Shown here one piece after another: positions 59,007 through 63,264 of a stretch of 63,264 nt of DNA. Position 1 is the first letter of the stretch. Every line of letters starts with the position of its first letter. The position numbers and the translations under genes are program-made. This DNA comes from Frankia nepalensis (GTDB taxonomy: Bacteria > Actinomycetota > Actinomycetes > Frankiales > Frankiaceae): contig NZ_JADWYU010000117.1 of assembly GCF_016786325.1 (NCBI RefSeq), positions 1 to 63,264 on the forward strand. The letters are read 5' to 3'. The notes under the pieces were generated by a model. That model had not been told where the DNA came from. It searched no databases and was given only the letters and a program-made list of their open reading frames with translations.

Positions 59007-59357
59007 TCAGTCCTCGCGCGCGTCGCCGGACGAGTCCCGCGCGCGGTGCCGGGCGCCGTGTCGCTGGAGTTCGGCGAGTTCGGCCCGGGTCTGGGCGAGC
59101 TGCTGTTCGAGCAGCGCGATGCGGCAGGCCGCGGCCACGGTCAGCCCCTCGTCGACGATCTCACGTGCCCGGGCGGCCAGATCAAGATCGGCGCGTGAGT
59201 AGCGACGATGCCCGCCGCTGGAGCGGTGGGGGCTCAGGAGACCTTCGTGCCCGAGCGCCCGCAGGAACGCCGGCTCCACGTCGAGCAGATCGGCGGCGGC
59301 CCCCATGCTGAACGCCGGGTAGGTGAGGTCCTCGACCCTGTTACGCCTGTTGTTCAT
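59007..59357 (-). CDS. MerR-family regulator, HspR-like
   Basis: A 116-aa MerR protein: YPAFSMGAAADLLDVEPAFL (first helices), RALGHEGLLSPHRSSGGHRR and YSRADLDLAARAREIVDEGL (wing), then a coiled coil LLEQQLAQTRAELAELQRHG for dimerisation. No metal-binding Cys, as expected for HspR-type members. It follows hsp20 by 81 bases on the same strand, a pairing typical of actinobacterial autoregulated heat-shock operons. ATG 59357 is taken; GTG 59360 directly before it is possible. It probably represses or modulates the hsp20 promoter. Confidence 0.88.
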   Translation of the reverse strand: MNNRRNRVEDLTYPAFSMGAAADLLDVEPAFLRALGHEGLLSPHRSSGGHRRYSRADLDLAARAREIVDEGLTVAAACRIALLEQQLAQTRAELAELQRHGARHRARDSSGDARED

Positions 59358-59441
59358 CACGTACCGCCCATCCCGACGTGGCCGGTGGGCGGGCGCCCAC
59401 CGGCCACGTGGATCGTCACCTCGCCCGTCCGGACCGACGCC

Positions 59442-59867
59442 TCACCCCTCGAGGATCTTGTGGTCGCTCGCCTCGCGGCCGACCTCGATGCGCCGAGGCT
59501 TGGCGTGCTCGGCGACCGGGATCATCACGGTCAGCACGCCGTCCCGGTAGTGCGCGGCGACGCTGTCGAGGCTCAGCCCGTCCCCGAGAACGAGCTGGCG
59601 GGTGTAGCTGCCCGTACCCCGTTCCGAGATCAGGAACTGGGCGTCCTTGGGCGCGGTCCGCGTCCGCGTCGCCCGAACCGTCAACGTGCTGTTCTCGGCG
59701 GTCACGTCGATCGACTCCGGGTCGACCCCCGGAAGATCGAAATGCAGGAAGTACGCGTCACCGGACCGGTGGCAGTCCATCGGCATCATCTGCGGCGTCC
59801 GGGCCGTCCCGAACGCCTCGCTGGCCAGACGGTCGAAGTCACGGAACGGATCGAAGCGCAGCATCAT
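59442..59867 (-). CDS. Hsp20/alpha-crystallin small heat-shock protein
   Basis: A 141-aa small heat-shock protein: N-terminal MMLRFDPFRDFDRLASEAFG, alpha-crystallin domain at about 40-130 (YFLHFDLPGVDPESIDVTAE, then the conserved DGVLTVMIPVAEHAKPRRIE) and a short tail. It forms oligomers that hold unfolding proteins for the DnaK/ClpB system encoded about 18 kb away. The start at 59867 has GGGAGG about 9 bases upstream; the frame is open to 60059 but lacks family sequence. It is first in the hsp20-merR pair. Confidence 0.94.
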   Translation of the reverse strand: MMLRFDPFRDFDRLASEAFGTARTPQMMPMDCHRSGDAYFLHFDLPGVDPESIDVTAENSTLTVRATRTRTAPKDAQFLISERGTGSYTRQLVLGDGLSLDSVAAHYRDGVLTVMIPVAEHAKPRRIEVGREASDHKILEG

Positions 59868-60102
59868 CGCTACCAACCTCCCCATAACACGACGAACATC
59901 GTCACCCGACAGCGGTGAGGCCACCGCATCCACAGCGGGAGTCAGCCACCCGGCGAGCCCCACGGCTCGGGCGTCGGACAGGCGGCCGGCGCGTGCGGTG
60001 GATCCCAGCCCCCGCCCCGAGCCCTCGGTGGGCGCGCCGCCATCGTCACCACCTCCCACGCCGTCGAGGTCCCGCCGGATACCTACCCCACCTGCACCAT
60101 AA

Positions 60103-60131
60103 AATATGCATCATCCAGAGCAGATTTTCAA
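60103..60131 (-). promoter_or_regulatory. Candidate sigma-70-type promoter for hsp20-merR
   Basis: On the minus strand, TTGAAA (60131-60126) and CATATT (60108-60103) are separated by exactly 17 bases in a locally AT-rich patch. It would give a leader of about 230 bases before hsp20. No HspR box overlaps it. Confidence 0.45.
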
Positions 60132-60778
60132 CATCCTCGGACCTGTCTCCGGAAGAAGATCTGCTCCTGACGGGGGCCGTTCCGTGGCTCGTCCCGACGA
60201 CGAGCGCACCGGCCTCTGGCACGCCGTCACGGCGGACTCACCCGGCGGCGCGTTCAACCACATCCCCAACCTGATCGTCGGCTCCGGATGCCAGGACAAC
60301 GCGCGATGCCCGCGGTGCCACGCCACGAACCTCGCCTCCGGCGACTACGCGCACATCGTCCTGACGCCGCCTGCCCCAGGGATACCCGTGCCACCGCTGC
60401 CACCAGACGTCACGACCGCATGGGCCGCTCCCCGTCGGTTCACAGCCACCGGTAGTACCGCCCGCTCGCGCTACCGAAGAGGACCGGGCGCGGTTCGCGC
60501 CGGCCGCGCCGCACGTCGTGGGGGTCGTCGCTGGTCACCGGTCGCGGGCGTACGAGCCACAGCCAACCATGATGTGACGGAAAGTGCGCCAGAACGCCGC
60601 GCCGGATCAGCGGCAGGACACCCTCAATCCGGCGCGGCCGTAGCCTGGCGCCCGCGCCTCGGCGGACAGGCCGACTGCGTACTCGACCGTGAGGCGACGG
60701 CTCCCGTACGCGTCGAACACCTTCAGGGCGGTGAACAACTCACCTCGCCGCGGCGCCGATTCTTCACCAAGCAGGTTC
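60132..60778. other. Gene-poor stretch
   Basis: Open frames on the plus strand (from 60106) give Pro/Arg-rich sequence with no family match; one segment, CQDNARCPRCHATNLASGDY, has a CxxC but no context. I do not call a gene here. Confidence 0.35.
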
Positions 60779-61009
60779 CTAAGCCAGCGAAAGATCCACG
60801 CGAGGACCAGACTTCGCGAGTTCCGCGGCGACGTCCCGCCCGGCGATCCGGCCGAAGGTGAGCGAACGGAGAACGGAGGTACCCGACGGGTACAGGTCGT
60901 GGAAGATGCCGGTGATCTCGCCCGCGGTCCACAGGCCCCCGATCGGCCGCCCGTCCGTGTTCAGCACGCGGGACGAGCCGTCGACGCTGAGCCCGCCGGT
61001 GGACACGTC
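60779..61009 (-). pseudogene. C-terminal fragment of a fumarate reductase/tricarballylate dehydrogenase-type flavoprotein
   Basis: The frame reads STGGLSVDGSSRVLNTDGRP, IGGLWTAGEITGIFHDLYPS, GTSVLRSLTFGRIAGRDVAA and stops at 60779. This is the conserved FAD-binding C-terminus (G-L-W-x-A-G-E ... G-x-x-L) of FrdA/TcuA/ketosteroid-dehydrogenase-like enzymes. Upstream of about 61009 the sequence switches abruptly to transposase in another frame. Only ~75 residues of a ~480-residue enzyme remain. Confidence 0.75.
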
Positions 61010-61610
61010 GGGTCGCGTGTTCGACGACGTAGAACACGTATATCCGTTGGAGGAGCACGGTGTCGGCGGTGAAGAAGTCGCAGGCCAGGATGCTGGAGGC
61101 CTGGGCGCGCAGGAACGAACGCCACGAGGTGTCCGCTCGCCGTGGTGCGGGGTCGACGCCGGCGCGGTGCAGGATCCGCCAGACGGTGGCAACCCCGACC
61201 CGGTAGCCCAGGCCGACGACTTCTCCTTGGATTCTGCGGTGGCCCCAGGTCGGGTTCTCCCGGGCCAGGCGCAGGACCAGGTCGCGGATCTCCCGGCCGA
61301 CCGGCGGCCGCCCCGAAGACTTGCGCCGATAGGTCCATCTGCGGGCGACGAGCTCGCGATGCCACCGCAACAGGGTGGCCGGGGTGACGAGGAAGGCGTC
61401 CCAGCGCGCCCCCGGTAACAGCCGGGACAGGGCCACGAGGATCACCCGATCCTTCGACTCCAGCCTCGGGCGCTGCCCTTGCCGTTGCAGCACCGCGACC
61501 TGGTGACGCCGGACGAGGATCTCGACCTCCTTCACGGTGTCCCCACGGACTCGAAGCAGCACCAACCCGAGAACGCCGCGGGTCAGGCCGTACAGCAGGG
61601 ACCACACCAT
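61010..61610 (-). mobile_element. 5' part of an IS3/IS481-like integrase-core transposase
   Basis: About 200 intact codons from ATG 61610: LVRRHQVAVLQRQGQRPRLE, TPATLLRWHRELVARRWTYR, ENPTWGHRRIQGEVVGLGYR and the first catalytic Asp in SSILACDFFTADTVLLQRIY. It stops matching after VVEHATRRVH, before the second Asp and the Glu of the DDE triad, where the flavoprotein fragment begins. The gene is therefore inactive. The junction is sharp, within a few bases of 61009. Confidence 0.8.
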
Positions 61611-61763
61611 GGTCAGTCACCTGCCCGACGCCAGCCCGCCGGCGCGCGAACGTGCAGGTCACCGCCCGAAGCGGGATTCCGGAGCCCCACACGCTCGACG
61701 CAGTCGAACCCGCGGCGGCTCGGGCCGCGCCGACCGACGATGGATGATCCCTCGACACCGAGC

Positions 61764-61798
61764 ATAGTAGTTACTATAATTTAGGTATACATTATACC
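61764..61798. promoter_or_regulatory. Two adjacent AT-rich palindromes (operator-like)
   Basis: ATAGTA-GT-TACTAT (61764-61777) and GGTATA-CAT-TATACC (61784-61798) are both perfect inverted repeats. Their centres are about 20 bases apart, close to two helical turns, and the patch is strikingly AT-rich for this genome. It lies about 50 bases upstream of an RBS and ATG (61845). This suggests a repressor operator pair overlapping a promoter. Confidence 0.55.
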
Positions 61799-61844
61799 AT
61801 TAGTCGATCATCGTTGTCACCCATCTGCTCCGAAGGAGACCCGC

Positions 61845-62406
61845 ATGGTGGTGTCTGTCCCGGCGGGTCGGCAGTCACGGCGCGGCGGCGTTCGTCCTGC
61901 TCGGCGACACCCTGACGGGCGAGGAGGCGGCCGCGCACGGGGGCACCTGGCGCTGCGTCCCGGAGGACGACCTCCTTGACGCGGCGCTGAACCTCGCTCG
62001 TCGGGCCGCCAACAGGGACCCGGAGCTGGTGGCACGGACCAAGCAGTCGCTGCGGGCGAGCCTCGCGTTGACCGAACCAAAGGCTGCGCTGGAGCTGGAA
62101 CTCGCGGCGCAGGAGTGGGCGGTGTCCCGCCCCGGCTTCGCGACGTATGTCGCCGAGATCAAGAAGAGCCTCAGCAGGCGCCGGGTCAGACAGTCAGAAC
62201 CGGTCCGGGGCCAGGTAAGGAGCGCGAGATGGCTGGATTCGTCACCCGGACGCCGCCGACCTTCAGCTCGGCCGAGGAGGAACGGCTGCGCCGCAAGCAG
62301 CGGCTGGCGGCGGCGTTTCGGGTGCTTGGCCGGTCCGGATTCAACGAGGGCGTCGCCGGGCACGGCAGCGTTCGCGACCCGGAACTGCCCGACCGCCACT
62401 GGGTGA
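61845..62406 (+). pseudogene. Enoyl-CoA hydratase/isomerase C-terminal fragment with a displaced start
   Basis: From about 61885 the frame reads AAAFVLLGDTLTGEEAAAHG, VARTKQSLRASLALTEPKAA and SRPGFATYVAEIKKSLSRRR, the C-terminal third of a crotonase-fold protein. The N-terminal CoA-binding part and oxyanion-hole Gly residues are missing. ATG 61845 has a good AAGGAG upstream but is one base out of frame with this segment and would stop soon. I read it as a promoter and start region joined to an unrelated gene fragment. The crotonase frame stays open to 62406, overlapping the aldolase gene. Confidence 0.6.
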
Positions 62407-63014
62407 ACGTCCGCGGGCAGGGCTTCCGCCAGGTCAAGGTTTCTGACCTGTGCCTGGTCGACGGGAACGGCACCGTCGTCGACGGCCCGAACAAGGGGCC
62501 CGCCGCGCGCAGCCTGATCGCCTACGCCGCACTGACCATCCATGGCTCCGTCCACCACGCCCGTCCTGACGTCATCTCCGCCGTCCACACCTACGGCCTG
62601 TATGGCCGGACGTGGGCGGCACTTGGCCATCTGCTCGACCCGATCTCCCAGGACACCTGCGCCTTCTACCAGGACCAGGACGTTCCCGACGACTACACCG
62701 GCGTCGCGCTCGAGCAGGAGGAAGGCAAGAAGCTGGCCGCGGCGCTCGGTGACCACAAGGCCGTCCTGCTGCGAAACCACGGCGTCCTGACCGTCGGCCA
62801 CTCCGTCGACGAGGCGTTCTGGTGACACCTGAGCTACGAGCGCTGCACCCACTCCCAGCTCATGGCCGAGGCGTCCCTCACGAAGCCCCACCTCATCCCG
62901 CCCGAGGCCACGGCACTGAGGGCCTCCCAGGTCGGAACCCACCGCATCGGCTGGTTCTCCTTCCAGCCGCTCTACGACTGGATCACCGCAGAGAAACCCG
63001 ACCTCCTCGACTGA
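62229..63014 (+). pseudogene. Class II aldolase/adducin family gene with an in-frame TGA
   Basis: ATG 62229 follows AAGGAG at seven bases. The protein matches class II aldolases: RVLGRSGFNEGVAGHGSVRD, HGSVHHARPDVISAVHTYGL with metal-ligand His residues, and KAVLLRNHGVLTVGHSVDEA with the last His. After FW (198 aa) a TGA occurs at 62823-62825. The same frame then continues with perfect family sequence, LSYERCTHSQLMAEASLTK through FSFQPLYDWITAEKPDLLD, to a natural stop at 63012-63014. Relatives have Trp at this place, so a single TGG-to-TGA change explains it. The truncated product keeps the metal site but lacks ~60 residues of the C-terminus. Confidence 0.85.
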
Positions 63015-63186
63015 ACTGCTCAACCTGGGTCGATCATCGGCCATGGCCAAGTCCACGCCGGCCCGCGACGCTCGTGACGTCTCGGAATTCATCGGCGAGG
63101 CCCGGTCCTGCGCCCTGCGGTGAAAACGACATCGTGGCCGCCATACAACGCGAGCGACCTGGATTCCGCACACCGACTCGACAGAG

Positions 63187-63264
63187 CTAGTGTCTTGAGT
63201 CGTTAATTCGTTGGCAGTAGGCGGCGAGGGTTTCGAGGATCTCGTCGGCGCTCTTCGTCCAGAT
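63187..63264 (-). mobile_element. IS630-type transposase C-terminus (runs off the window)
   Basis: The minus strand at the right edge encodes IWTKSADEILETLAAYCQRI and NDSRH, then TAG (63187-63189). The W-T-K-S-A-D-E-I-L block is typical of the end of IS630-family transposases in Frankia. The rest lies beyond the window. Confidence 0.75.

Noticed and set aside
60106-60861. 251-residue plus-strand frame
   Set aside because: Pro/Arg-rich, no RBS or domain, overlaps the flavoprotein fragment antisense.
62823-62825. TGA as selenocysteine
   Set aside because: Class II aldolases are not selenoproteins, Trp is expected at this site, and no SECIS-like hairpin is evident just downstream. Nonsense mutation is simpler.
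63190-63200. CTTGAGT half-site
   Set aside because: It lies at the 3' end of the IS630-type transposase gene with no partner half-site.

Overview
The window is very GC-rich, uses many GTG starts, and its operons are packed with 4-base stop/start overlaps (ATGA, GTGA). Together with the gene families present, this points to a Frankia-like filamentous actinobacterium. That assignment is an inference from style and families, not from a marker gene. I see no rRNA, tRNA or CRISPR array.

Layout. (1) 1-4640, plus strand: a run of unknown, proline-rich proteins plus a small excisionase-like DNA-binding protein, every junction a 4-base overlap. It resembles the cargo of an integrated actinomycete element and is cut off in its last gene near 4640. 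(2) 4812-24261, almost all minus strand: a large catabolic region. It holds a seven-gene operon (extradiol-type dioxygenase, aldehyde dehydrogenase, FAH-family hydrolase, VOC protein, alpha/beta hydrolase, HbpS/GlcG protein, MetE-like protein), a LysR regulator, a CUT2-type ABC transporter, a carboxymuconolactone decarboxylase-like protein, a cupin, and a second operon (aldehyde dehydrogenase, L-2-hydroxyglutarate oxidase-like, amidohydrolase, ThDP enzyme, Ldh2-type dehydrogenase). Uptake, ring opening, hydrolysis and oxidation of one family of small aromatic or hydroxy acids is the likely overall job; the substrate cannot be read from sequence. (3) 24473-27658: a scrap zone with a siderophore-interacting protein, a truncated ABM-type monooxygenase, a WD40 remnant, an IS5-type transposase tail, and a group II intron 3' end that truncates a succinate-semialdehyde dehydrogenase-like gene.

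(4) 28070-42840: a stress and energy region. It contains a cyclic-nucleotide-domain/thioredoxin-reductase fusion, acetate kinase, a Zn alcohol dehydrogenase, a SRPBCC protein, the dnaK-grpE-dnaJ-cbpM/MerR-clpB operon (with a perfect hairpin over the dnaK Shine-Dalgarno), a dead IS701-type element abutting the clpB stop codon, and a DUF1931 histone-fold protein. (5) 43611-57222, minus strand: a five-gene putative defence operon: unknown 545-aa protein, large DEAD/DUF1998 helicase, then Wadjet type II jetA, jetB and jetC. No jetD is present. This is the best candidate for an undescribed system. (6) 57650-63264: decaying sequence around an hsp20-merR pair, with a frameshifted DUF4037 gene, a transposase/flavoprotein chimera, a broken enoyl-CoA hydratase, a class II aldolase gene interrupted by one in-frame TGA, and the edge of an IS630-type transposase.

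All functional calls come from reading motifs and remembered family features; no database search was run.
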